Origin: CAZQGO01 sp964593065
GTDB lineage: Bacteria; Oederibacteriota; JAAXVQ01
Length of the DNA stretch: 52,800 nt
Reading direction: 5' to 3'
Assembly (NCBI GenBank): GCA_964593065.1
Contig: CAZQGO010000021.1
Coordinates: forward strand, 1-52,800
Part shown: positions 15,426 through 23,727 of the stretch, one piece after another
Layout: each line of letters starts with the position of its first letter
Numbering within the stretch: position 1 is the stretch's first letter
Notes under the pieces: model-generated
Told to the model about the DNA's origin: nothing
The model's input: the letters and a program-made list of their open reading frames with translations, nothing else
Databases searched by the model: none
Position numbers and translations under genes: made by a program

Positions 15426-16258
15426 GTTCCTTCCTTGGGCACCAGCGGATGTTCCGGCCGGTATTTGGCGAACCAAGCCGGCGTGGAGCCGTCCCGGAAG
15501 GCCCGGATCGCCTGCAGGACCTCCGGATCCCGGATCAGCTCCAGGAGCTTGGCTTGGGCCAGAACACAGGCCCGTTCCGTTTGCTCCCCGGCCAGCTGCC
15601 CGAGAAATTGCTTGGTCTCGGCCAGCGCCCGCGGGGAGGCCCGGAACAGGCCCTTGAGGACCGCGTGGACTCCCGACGCCAGGCGGTCCTCCGGAAATAC
15701 TTCGTCGGCCAGGTGCAGGCCGAGGGCTTCACGGGCGGAGAGCTTCTTCGCGGTCAGGATCAGATACTTGAGCGTTTGCAGCGGCAGGCGCACGGTGGCG
15801 AGGAACGGGATCACGTTGGCGGGGATCAAGCCCAAAATGACCTCGGAGAATTCGAAGGTCGCAGACTCCGCGGCCAGCACGATGTCGCACGCCCCCACCA
15901 GCCCGATCCCCCCCGCCGTCACGGCGCCCTGCACCAGGGCGATCACGGGTTTGGGCGAGGACTGGATGCCCGTCAGCAGGTCCACGTAGAGAGCGATGAT
16001 TTTCGCGGCCAGTCCGGGATCCGCATGGGCCGCCTGCATCAGGTCCAGATCCATGCCCAGGCAGAACGGCCCGCCCGGCGCGCGCAAGACCACGGCGCGC
16101 ACCCCGGGGTCCGACGAGGCCCGGGCCATCGCCGTCCGGAGCGCTTCCAGGCTTTCCGCGTTGAGCACGTTCCCGCCCGCGCCGCGGGTCAGGGTGACGA
16201 CGGCCGCCTGGGAATCAACCTCATACGCCACTGGGGCCACGGGCATCGCTCCATTCAT
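15422..16258 (-). CDS. PksH-like enoyl-CoA hydratase-fold dehydratase (ECH1)
   Basis: 278-residue crotonase-fold protein. In HCS cassettes ECH1 removes water from HMG-ACP to give 3-methylglutaconyl-ACP. It has PFCLGMDLDLM (64-74), typical of ECH1, and the oxyanion loop VQGAVTAGGIGLVGACDIV (109-127). It starts inside the end of the HCS gene (38-nt overlap; a later ATG at 16246 would shorten this) and ends in an ATGA overlap with ECH2, which implies translational coupling of HCS, ECH1 and ECH2. Confidence 0.85.
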   Translation of the reverse strand: MNGAMPVAPVAYEVDSQAAVVTLTRGAGGNVLNAESLEALRTAMARASSDPGVRAVVLRAPGGPFCLGMDLDLMQAAHADPGLAAKIIALYVDLLTGIQSSPKPVIALVQGAVTAGGIGLVGACDIVLAAESATFEFSEVILGLIPANVIPFLATVRLPLQTLKYLILTAKKLSAREALGLHLADEVFPEDRLASGVHAVLKGLFRASPRALAETKQFLGQLAGEQTERACVLAQAKLLELIRDPEVLQAIRAFRDGSTPAWFAKYRPEHPLVPKEGT

Positions 16259-17474
16259 AGGTGCGGACGAAATCCTTCACCCGCGTGAGGACCAAATACC
16301 GCTTTCCCGCATAATGCCGCGCATACCACCCGTCCAGCAGGCCGAAATCCGGCGTTACGTCGGGCTGTTCCGTGTAGCTGTCCCGGATCGACTCCACCTG
16401 TTCGTATTCGGAGAAGGTCACCTCCCGGCGTTGATCCAGGGCTTCGTCCAGGCGGAGGCCGGCCAGCTGCGCTTTTGCCTCGGGGCAGATCCGGGCGCTG
16501 TAGAACTCCCCGATCGCGCCCGAGCCGTAGGCAAAAAAGCCGATCCGGTCCCCGGGCGCGATGGGGGCCTCGCTCTTGAGCAGTCCGCACAGGCCGATGA
16601 AGTTGCTGGCGCCGTAGGTGCTCCCCACCCTTTGGGCGTACCGCAGGGACGGAAGCACCCTGGCCTGAAAACTCGCCTGGATTTCGGCCTTCTTGCGCGG
16701 CCGCGCCAGATTGCACAGGGTGCGGTGGGCTTGAAAAGCCATGCCGGGGAACGGCATATGGTAAATATTGTATTGGAAGTATTGGTCAAAATCAACGGGG
16801 GCTTCGAGGTTCGCCTGGTAATGCGCGTAGGCCCCTTCCAGGGCGTCCATATAACTGTAAAGACTGACCTCGTTGTTCCCGGATTCATGCTTCGCGGTGG
16901 GCCGGAAGGTGTCATAGATGTCCGTGGTCCAGGAGCCCTTCTTCTCCGGTTCGTATTCCACGATCCTGGGGGTTTCGCTGACCAAGACCGCCGCCGCGGC
17001 CCCGCCCAGGACGAATTCATGGTCCTTCCCAAAATGCGCCCGGGAAAAGTCCGTGGCGATCACGAGGGCTTTTTTCCCCCGGTTCAGGCCCGAGGCGATC
17101 CAGTTGACCGCGGCATCGAGCGCCGCCACGCCGCTGTAACACGCGTGCTTGGTCTCGTAATTGCGCACGTTCGGCGGCAGCCCCAGGGCCCGGTGGAGGT
17201 TGGTGCTGATGGGCTTGCCGAAATCCACCGACCCCTCGGTCCCGACGAGGAACATGCCGATCGCCTGGCGGTCCTCCCCGGAGAGGATGGGTTCGGCCGC
17301 GTTGGCCCCCATGGTGACCGTATCCTCGTAGGGCGGGTTCAGGGAGCGGGTCCGGATCATGTAATTGTTTACGACCTGCTCGGGGTCCTTTCCCCGCGCC
17401 CGGGCCAGTTCGGTCTGCTGCAGGCAGAGCGAACAGCCGTAGAGATTGATCTTTTCAATGCCGACTCGCTTCAT
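16221..17474 (-). CDS. HMG-CoA synthase-like beta-branching enzyme (HCS)
   Basis: 417-residue member of the HMG-CoA synthase family. It adds an acetyl unit to the beta-keto group of an acyl thioester. The catalytic triad is visible: E80 in VGTEGSVDFGKP, C112 in KHACYSGVAALD and H239 in YNIYHMPFPG. The neighbours ACP, KS, ECH1 and ECH2 make it a PksG/MupH-type enzyme working on carrier-protein substrates rather than the mevalonate enzyme; no other mevalonate gene is in the window. The ATG has GAGGGA 5 nt upstream and follows FabG by 69 nt. Confidence 0.9.
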   Translation of the reverse strand: MKRVGIEKINLYGCSLCLQQTELARARGKDPEQVVNNYMIRTRSLNPPYEDTVTMGANAAEPILSGEDRQAIGMFLVGTEGSVDFGKPISTNLHRALGLPPNVRNYETKHACYSGVAALDAAVNWIASGLNRGKKALVIATDFSRAHFGKDHEFVLGGAAAAVLVSETPRIVEYEPEKKGSWTTDIYDTFRPTAKHESGNNEVSLYSYMDALEGAYAHYQANLEAPVDFDQYFQYNIYHMPFPGMAFQAHRTLCNLARPRKKAEIQASFQARVLPSLRYAQRVGSTYGASNFIGLCGLLKSEAPIAPGDRIGFFAYGSGAIGEFYSARICPEAKAQLAGLRLDEALDQRREVTFSEYEQVESIRDSYTEQPDVTPDFGLLDGWYARHYAGKRYLVLTRVKDFVRTYEWSDARGPSGV

Positions 17475-17543
17475 GTTGTCCCTCGGGCTCGGCGGGCGTG
17501 AGGCCGCCGGGTCACGGCGCGCCGCACCCCGGCGCCGGATTCG

Positions 17544-18284
17544 CTACGGGGCATAGGTCAGGCCTCCGGCCACCCGGATGACTTCCCCGTTGATGAAAGC
17601 CGCCTCGTCCGAAATCAGGAAATTGACCAGATGCGCGATCTCCTCGGGCGTGCCGACCCTCTTTTGGGGGCAGTGCTGCAGCCAGAAGGCGCGCAGGCTC
17701 TCGGCCAGGTTGTCCCGGGTCAGGTCCGTGGGCACGTAGCCGACGGTCACGACGTTCGCGGTCAGGCCTTTGGAGCCGTATTCCTTGGCCAGGGTCCGGG
17801 TGAGCCCGACCAAGCCGGCCTTGCTGGCGGCATAGTTGCACTGCCCGCTGCAGCCGTCCTCGGCCAAGGAGGAGATATTGACGATCCGTCCTTGGCGGTT
17901 GGAAAGGAAATGCATCAGCAGGCTGCGGATCACGTAAAAGGGGCCGGTGAGGTTCGTGGCGATCACCTCGTCCCACTCCGCGTTGCTCATCAGCGCCGCC
18001 GCCTGGTTGCGGACCACCGCCGCATTGTTCACGACGGCGCCGAGGTCCCCGAAGTCCGCGACGGCCGCCTCGACGATCTGTTCCACCTCTTCCGCCTGCT
18101 TGACGTCCAGCCGGTAGGCCCGCACCGGGATCTTGGGCGCGAGCGCCCGGGCCTGGGCGAGGGTCTCCTCCGCGGCCGGCGCGTTCCGCGCGTAGGTGAA
18201 GGCGCAGCCGTGCCCGGCCTGCACCAGCCGGAGCACGATGGCCCGGCCGATCCCCCGGGACCCGCCGGTCACGAAAGCATTCAT
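17544..18284 (-). CDS. FabG-type 3-oxoacyl-ACP reductase
   Basis: 246-residue SDR. NADPH motif TGGSRGIG (6-13), NNAA at 86-89, catalytic S139 and Y151-x3-K155 in NYAASKAG. It reduces 3-oxoacyl-ACP to 3-hydroxyacyl-ACP. The start overlaps the stop of the upstream KS gene as ATGA, indicating coupled translation. Together with the FabZ-like and FabL-like enzymes it completes the reductive loop encoded by this operon. Confidence 0.92.
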   Translation of the reverse strand: MNAFVTGGSRGIGRAIVLRLVQAGHGCAFTYARNAPAAEETLAQARALAPKIPVRAYRLDVKQAEEVEQIVEAAVADFGDLGAVVNNAAVVRNQAAALMSNAEWDEVIATNLTGPFYVIRSLLMHFLSNRQGRIVNISSLAEDGCSGQCNYAASKAGLVGLTRTLAKEYGSKGLTANVVTVGYVPTDLTRDNLAESLRAFWLQHCPQKRVGTPEEIAHLVNFLISDEAAFINGEVIRVAGGLTYAP

Positions 18285-19582
18285 GCTTCCCCCTCATACT
18301 TCGCGAGTAAGGAACAGCAGTTCAGCCCGCCGAACCCGAAGGAATTCTTGAGGAGGTAGCGGACCTCGTGGTCCTGGGCCCGGTTGGCGCAGACGTCCAG
18401 GTCGATCTCCGGGTCCAGCTCATCCACGTTGATGCTGGGATGGAGCCGGCCGTGGTTCATCTGCAGGATGGCGCCGATGGTCTCCACGATGGGGGCGGAC
18501 CAGCACACGTGGCCGAGCATGGATTTCGGGGCGTTGAGCTTCAGGCGGTAGGCGTGGCGGCCGAAGGCCGACTTGATGGCCCGGATCTCCTCCAGGTCCC
18601 CCAGGGGCGTGCCGGTGGCATGGCAATTGATGTAATCGATTTGTTCCGGCCGGATCCCCGTCGCGTCCAGGAGGTCCCGGATCAGCCGCGCCTGGCTCTC
18701 GGCCGATGGGGCCGGGAGATGATTGGCGTTCGTATTCGCCTTCACGGCCAGGACCTCGGCGTAAATGCGCGCGCCCCGGCGCCGGGCGGACGACAGTTCT
18801 TCGAGCACCAGGGTCCCGGCCCCGTGGGAGGGCACAAACCCGCAGCGCGCCCGGTCGAAGGGCCGGGAAGCGGCCTGCGGGTTGCCCTGGTATTCCGGCT
18901 TGACCACCACCGAATCCAGGAACGCCATGGCATGGATATCCGCGGCCGTCATATCGAAGACCGCCCCCGAGACGATGGACCGTTCACACTCGCCGCTCTG
19001 GAGGTCCCGGACCCCCTCGCGCAGGGCGAGGTTGCCGCTGGCGCAGGCGGCGCCCACGGTGAAGGTGGGGCCGCGCACGCCCAGGACCTCGGAGACCGAG
19101 GCGGCGATGTTGGGATCCAGCGCTTCCACCCCGAACAGCGGGTCGATATACAGCGGTTCGTCCTGGAACTGTTCGTTGTTCTTGAGGATATACCGGGAGT
19201 TGAAATTGTGCCCGGCCACGAGCACGCTGGTAGCGAAGGGATCGGCGTCCAAGCCGAACAGGCCGGCATCCAGGTAAGCATTCAGCGCGCACAAAAGGGT
19301 AAGACGGTTGGAAAAAGTCGCGGACTTGAACAGCTTGGCGGCTTTCTTGTGGACCGGGGGCGGGAGGGTCTCCCGCAGGCGGTCCAAGGCCGCTTTCCAA
19401 TCGTACTCTCCCAGGTCGCCGCCGATCTTGCACTCGACCCGGGACAGGTCCAGCGTGGTCCACAGCCTGATGCCCGACACGCCTTGGAGCAAGCGGTCGT
19501 AATACTCCGCCAGGGTGTCTCCCAAGGGGTTGATGGTCGCCATGCCGGTGATCACGATGCGTTTCTGCCCGTTCCCTGCCAT
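18281..19582 (-). CDS. Beta-ketoacyl-ACP synthase, second of a KS pair
   Basis: 433-residue FabF-type condensing enzyme. The Cys-His-His triad is intact: C180 in VGAACASGN, H321 in CHATGTPLGD and H358 in KSMLGHVCWSA. It is therefore not a classical chain-length factor, which would lack the Cys, and not the Ser-type decarboxylating KS found in several HCS cassettes. The stretch around 125-160 (FNSRYILKNNEQFQ) is divergent from FabF and resembles specialised KS proteins. It could supply acetyl-ACP by decarboxylation or act as the partner of the first KS (inference). It follows the first KS gene by 16 nt. Confidence 0.9.
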   Translation of the reverse strand: MAGNGQKRIVITGMATINPLGDTLAEYYDRLLQGVSGIRLWTTLDLSRVECKIGGDLGEYDWKAALDRLRETLPPPVHKKAAKLFKSATFSNRLTLLCALNAYLDAGLFGLDADPFATSVLVAGHNFNSRYILKNNEQFQDEPLYIDPLFGVEALDPNIAASVSEVLGVRGPTFTVGAACASGNLALREGVRDLQSGECERSIVSGAVFDMTAADIHAMAFLDSVVVKPEYQGNPQAASRPFDRARCGFVPSHGAGTLVLEELSSARRRGARIYAEVLAVKANTNANHLPAPSAESQARLIRDLLDATGIRPEQIDYINCHATGTPLGDLEEIRAIKSAFGRHAYRLKLNAPKSMLGHVCWSAPIVETIGAILQMNHGRLHPSINVDELDPEIDLDVCANRAQDHEVRYLLKNSFGFGGLNCCSLLAKYEGEA

Positions 19583-19598
19583 GGTTTACTCTGGTCCC

Positions 19599-20855
19599 TC
19601 AATCCTTGAATTTGGAGACCACGACCGAGGCGTTCTGGCCGCCAAATCCGAAACTGTTGGATAGGAAATGGCCCACCTCGGCTTCGCGCGCCTGATTGCG
19701 CACCACCTGCAGGTGGATTTCCGGGTCCTGCTCGAACTGGTTGATGGTCGGATGGATGACGCCTTTGACCACGGCCAGCAGGCCGGCGATGGCCTCCACG
19801 CCGCCCCCGGCCCCGACCAAATGGCCGATCATGGATTTCGTGCTGTGCACCGGAATCCGCCGCGTATGCTCCTTGAACACCTTGACGATCGCGCGGCCTT
19901 CCGCCAGATCGCCCAGGGGCGTCGAAGTCCCGTGGGCGTTGATCAGATCAATGTCCTGAAGATTGAGCCCCGCGTTCTCCAGCGCCATCTGCATGGCCCC
20001 GCAGGCTCCCCGCCCCTCGGGATGGGGAGCGACCAGATCATAGGCGTCGCAGGTGAACCCCCAGCCCGAAAGTTCTCCGTAGATCCTGGCGCCCCGGGCC
20101 TTGGCGTGTTCCAGTTCCTCCAGGCAGAGAACGCCCGCGCCTTCCCCCAGGACAAATCCGTCCCGGTCCTTGTCGAACGGCCGGCTGGCGGTTTCAGGCG
20201 AATCATTCCGTTCCGACAGGGCCTGGATGACCGAGAACCCCGCGAAGCCCATGGTATTCACCACCGCTTCGGCCCCGCCGGCCAGCAGCGCATCCGCCGT
20301 CCCCAGCTTGATCATCATGGACGCGATCCCCAGGGCGTGGTTGCTGGAGGCGCAGGCGGAATTGACCGTGAAATTCGGCCCCTGAAGATCGAATTCCTTG
20401 GCGATATAGCCCGCGGCCGTATTGGGGATGGTGCCCACCACGTAGAAGGGCGAGACCGACTCCATGCCCTTTTGCAGGACCGTGTTCACGTTCGCGAATT
20501 GAACGCCGACGCCGGCGTCGCCGGTCCCGATGATGGCCCCGTAGCGGTGCGGCGCCCGGGCCACGTCCAGCCCCGAATCCTTGAGCGCCTGCGCGGCGGC
20601 AATCTGGCTGAAAACAATGAACCGGTCCAGCCGCCGCGCCATCTTTTTATGGGGGAAATAAACTTCCAGGTCCGGCAGGTCCACTTCCCCGCCGATCTTG
20701 ACTGAGAACCGGCTCAGGTCCGTATGCCGGGCCAGGCGGACCCCGGACCGGCCGGCGGCCAGATTGGTCCAGAACTCCTCGACCGTGTGGCCGATGGGAT
20801 TGATCGTCCCGAGTCCGGTAATAACGACTCGGGTGGCGTACGGATCGCGTCGCAT
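19599..20855 (-). CDS. Beta-ketoacyl-ACP synthase II (FabF-like), first of a KS pair
   Basis: 418 residues from the ATG at 20853-20855, with AGGAAGGG upstream; the frame is open to 20972 but the extra 39 codons look non-coding. Triad C168 in VNSACASSNHALG, His in NAHGTSTPLGD and His in KSMIGHLVGAGG. Closest in character to housekeeping FabF, so it is the likely chain-elongating enzyme. First gene of the operon, with a roughly 300-nt leader from the predicted promoter. Confidence 0.92.
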   Translation of the reverse strand: MRRDPYATRVVITGLGTINPIGHTVEEFWTNLAAGRSGVRLARHTDLSRFSVKIGGEVDLPDLEVYFPHKKMARRLDRFIVFSQIAAAQALKDSGLDVARAPHRYGAIIGTGDAGVGVQFANVNTVLQKGMESVSPFYVVGTIPNTAAGYIAKEFDLQGPNFTVNSACASSNHALGIASMMIKLGTADALLAGGAEAVVNTMGFAGFSVIQALSERNDSPETASRPFDKDRDGFVLGEGAGVLCLEELEHAKARGARIYGELSGWGFTCDAYDLVAPHPEGRGACGAMQMALENAGLNLQDIDLINAHGTSTPLGDLAEGRAIVKVFKEHTRRIPVHSTKSMIGHLVGAGGGVEAIAGLLAVVKGVIHPTINQFEQDPEIHLQVVRNQAREAEVGHFLSNSFGFGGQNASVVVSKFKD

Positions 20856-21158
20856 GGGTCCAAACCCTTCCTGAGAGCTGGCTTCCTCCGCAGCGGCCGA
20901 CGCAATGGGCGCAGGTCGCACGTGTCGGCCGGTTGCGCAGCCGGGTTGCCCGGAGATGTCTCTGCCAATCACTGGGGATGGCGGGTCATCAGAAAAAACT
21001 ACGGAGCTTGACCGGGTTGAAGCTCACAGAGCGGCTTTTTGGGCCGGAGGGATCGCTGCCGGTCCGCTTGCTCAGGAAGATGTCTGGGCTGCCGTTCCCG
21101 CGGCCGGAACCGGAAAACCCGGTACCGTTTTCCTGGAGGCAACCTGGTCATGGGCAAA

Positions 21159-21188
21159 AATATTGCACTCCCAGGATAGGCTTGTCAA
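21159..21188 (-). promoter_or_regulatory. Predicted promoter of the KS-to-PPTase operon
   Basis: Minus strand TTGACA (21183-21188, perfect -35), 18-nt spacer, AATATT (21159-21164). No other good promoter is seen between here and the first KS start, so the leader would be about 300 nt. Confidence 0.5.
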
Positions 21189-21193
21189 GCCTA
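21177..21193. promoter_or_regulatory. Perfect 17-bp palindrome overlapping the -35 box
   Basis: TAGGCTTG-T-CAAGCCTA: two perfect 8-bp arms around one central base, spanning the whole TTGACA box. Such a position is typical for a repressor operator. No regulator gene adjoins the operon, so the protein that binds is unknown. Confidence 0.55.
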
Positions 21194-21934
21194 AAGAAAC
21201 GGCCCTTGGGGAAAACCTTATTTAGGTGCCAATTTCCTTCCCTTGGGTCCGGGGCCGGGCCCGGGCCCCGGGGCGGACCGAACCGGTCTAATCCGGTCAT
21301 GATAAGGCGAGAACCGCGAATTTTCGACCCTCCCGCAGTTCCTGGAACCGCCAATACCCCTTCCTAAGCATCGATCTGTCAGGTGGCAATTCCCCCCGGC
21401 TCGCCCTACCCGGAGGTGCGGCCGGGGATACCACAGCGCGCGGTCCTAAAGGCCTTGCGTCCGGCGGAACGCCTTGCCGCCCGAAACCGTCCGGGGGCGG
21501 CCCTACCGCGTCCCGTTGCCCAGGCGGAACCGCAGCTCGTACAGAAACGGCATGGGGTCCGTCCAGGAGAACAGCACGGTCACGTGCCGCCGCGGCAGGT
21601 TCCTGACCAACCCTCGGACTCACGCACCCTGCAGGGACGATTTCAGGCCGTAGGATTCATATCTCCCATAAACCCCGGCCTTCCCTCTCCCGGGCCACGC
21701 GGGGCGTCCGCCCGCGTTTTTGTCTCGGCCGGATTCAAATCCAGGGGCGTAATACCCGTCTCCCAAAGATGGGTTTGCGGTTGGTCAGCCGGGTCTTCGG
21801 GGACTACGACAATATTTCAGGGCAGTGGGAAGGCGAATAGCCATGGCCCCGTCTACAAGGACGGGCCGATGAAGAGTCCGCTACTGGCCGTAGGCCGGAC
21901 GGGAACCGCTTTTTTCCTGACCGTGTTCCATTTT

Positions 21935-22984
21935 TCAGGTTGAGAAATATTTCCGTTTGAATCGCAGCGCGACGTTGACCAGCAGGATCAGCACCGGCAC
22001 TTCGATCAGCGGGCCGATGACCGTGGCAAAGGCCTCGCCTGAGTTAATCCCGAAAATGGCGACCGCCACCGCGATCGCCAGCTCAAAATCATTGCTTCCG
22101 GCGGTAAAGGACACGGCCACGGTCTGGGCATGCGTGGCCCGCAATCTTTTCGAGAGGAAAAAGGCCGCGAACCACATCACCGAAAAATAGATGCCGAGCG
22201 GCAGGGCAATGCGCAGAACATCCAACGGCAGCTTCACGATGAATTCGCCTTTGAGCGAAAACATCACAAAAATGGTGAACAGCAGCGCCGCCAGGGTAAG
22301 CGGGCTTATTTTCGGGACGAATTTCTCTTCGTACCATTCCCTGCCCTTGGTTTTCAACAGGATCATTCGGGTCAACAGCCCTCCGAAAAAAGGGATGCCG
22401 AGATAAATCGAGACGGTCTTGGCGGATTCCAGCATGGAGATGTGGATATTCAAGCCTTTGGCCAAGCCGAGCCAATTCAGCCCCAGGGTGATGAAAAGAT
22501 AAATATACACGGCATAAAACAAAACTTGAAAGACGGCGTTGAACGCCACCAATCCGGCCGCCAGCTCCCGGTCGCCTTCCGCCAGTTCGTTCCAGACAAT
22601 CACCATGGCAATGCAGCGCGCCAGGCCGACCAGAATCACGCCGATCATATACTCGGGGTGATTCCGAAGCAACAGGACGGCCAGCACGAACATGACGAGG
22701 GGCCCGATGACCCAATTCATCAACATGGAAAGAATCAGCAGCCTTTTGTTTTTGAAAATCAATCCGATCTCTTCATAGCGAACCTTGGCCAGGGGCGGGT
22801 ACATCATGAGAATGAGCCCGATGGCGATCGGGATGTTCGTGGTGCCGGATTGAAACTGGTTCCAAAAACCCGCGATGGGGGGATATAAATATCCGCCAAC
22901 CACGCCCGCGCCCATGGCCAAAAATATCCACAGCGTCAAATACCGGTCCAGAAAAGAAAGTTTATTCGTCAGGGGTTTGGTCAT
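21935..22984 (-). CDS. acr3: Arsenite efflux permease Acr3
   Basis: 349-residue inner-membrane protein with about ten transmembrane segments of the BASS/ACR3 superfamily, exporting arsenite. The essential Cys of the family is C124 in VGLARCIAMVIVWN, and the conserved FTAGSNDFELAIAVA segment is present. Start at 22982-22984 has GAGGTG upstream; an upstream ATG at 23023 would overlap the ccdA stop. It is the third gene of a thioredoxin-ccdA-acr3 operon (35 nt after ccdA). No arsR or arsC lies next to it. Confidence 0.94.
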   Translation of the reverse strand: MTKPLTNKLSFLDRYLTLWIFLAMGAGVVGGYLYPPIAGFWNQFQSGTTNIPIAIGLILMMYPPLAKVRYEEIGLIFKNKRLLILSMLMNWVIGPLVMFVLAVLLLRNHPEYMIGVILVGLARCIAMVIVWNELAEGDRELAAGLVAFNAVFQVLFYAVYIYLFITLGLNWLGLAKGLNIHISMLESAKTVSIYLGIPFFGGLLTRMILLKTKGREWYEEKFVPKISPLTLAALLFTIFVMFSLKGEFIVKLPLDVLRIALPLGIYFSVMWFAAFFLSKRLRATHAQTVAVSFTAGSNDFELAIAVAVAIFGINSGEAFATVIGPLIEVPVLILLVNVALRFKRKYFST

Positions 22985-23019
22985 GCTTAGCACCTCACTT
23001 CGCTGTGCGAATAAGCTCC

Positions 23020-23727
23020 TCAATTATGCGAAACCAACAGCATATATACTCCGCCCAGCAAAACCAATCCGCCGCAGAGCTTTCTCAAGATTACAGCGCC
23101 CTTGGATTTTTCGTTCCAATTCAAGTAGCTCTGCACGACCTCAGTAAAGGTCCCGGCGATAATTATGACCGAAATATGCCCAAGCGCGTAAACCACTACC
23201 AGGACAAGGGCCAACAGCGGATTGCCGGCGGCCACGCTGAACGCCACACCCAGCATGGGCGCCATGAAGGCAAACGTGCAGGGACCCAGGGCAATTCCGA
23301 AAATGAGGCCCAACAGAAAAGCCGCTGCCGGTCCTTTTTTCTCAAAAGCCGGCTGCCCGGCTTGATTCAAGAACGGCAGCGGGATAACCCCCAGCAAATG
23401 CAGGCCCACAACCATAAAAACCCCTGCCACCCAATAGTTGCCCCATGGGCCGATATCCCCAACGATCCGGCCCAGCAAGCTGGTGATCACGCCGATCAGC
23501 GCAATGGCAATGAGAATCCCGGCGGAAAACAGCAGTGATAGTAAAAAAGCCCGCCTGGTGGATATCCTGCCTTGCTCGTCAATGAACCCGATGATTAAAG
23601 GAATACTGGCCAGATGACAAGGACTTAGCAGAAGGCTCAAGATCCCCCAGATAAAAGAGCCGGAGAGTGCGAGCCAGGGCGAAGCATTCAGGGCGTTATG
23701 CAGCCAGGTAAAAATGGCGACCAACAT
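23020..23727 (-). CDS. CcdA/DsbD-type thiol-electron transporter
   Basis: 235 residues, six predicted membrane segments. It passes electrons from cytoplasmic thioredoxin to periplasmic thiols. The two redox Cys are C37 in LLLSPCHLASIP and C150 in IALGPCTFAF, each in the SPC/GPC context typical for CcdA. The start overlaps the stop of the thioredoxin-like gene (TAATG), so the pair is translationally coupled and the thioredoxin-like protein is the likely partner. Confidence 0.92.
   Translation of the reverse strand: MLVAIFTWLHNALNASPWLALSGSFIWGILSLLLSPCHLASIPLIIGFIDEQGRISTRRAFLLSLLFSAGILIAIALIGVITSLLGRIVGDIGPWGNYWVAGVFMVVGLHLLGVIPLPFLNQAGQPAFEKKGPAAAFLLGLIFGIALGPCTFAFMAPMLGVAFSVAAGNPLLALVLVVVYALGHISVIIIAGTFTEVVQSYLNWNEKSKGAVILRKLCGGLVLLGGVYMLLVSHN

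Larger units (their letters stand above)
20856..21934. other. 1.08-kb stretch without a convincing gene
   Basis: It holds the promoter and palindrome of the lipid operon (21159-21193). Long open frames here (for example 21383-21943 on plus) show no family pattern, low-complexity Pro/Arg/Gly composition and no ribosome site. A short minus-strand frame at 21506-21619 reads like a protein fragment (TDPMPFLYELRFRLGNGTR) but has no start and is closed upstream, so it may be a decayed gene end. Confidence 0.6.

Noticed and set aside
16221..17474. Mevalonate pathway HMG-CoA synthase
   Set aside because: No other mevalonate genes are present and the surrounding ACP, ECH1 and ECH2 genes point to beta-branching.
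21241..21280. GC-rich near-palindromic run (GGGCCC repeats)
   Set aside because: Imperfect symmetry and explained by composition; no flanking T tract or gene context.
21383..21943. 186-residue open frame on plus
   Set aside because: No family pattern, Pro/Arg/Gly-rich composition, no ribosome site, and it overlaps the end of acr3.
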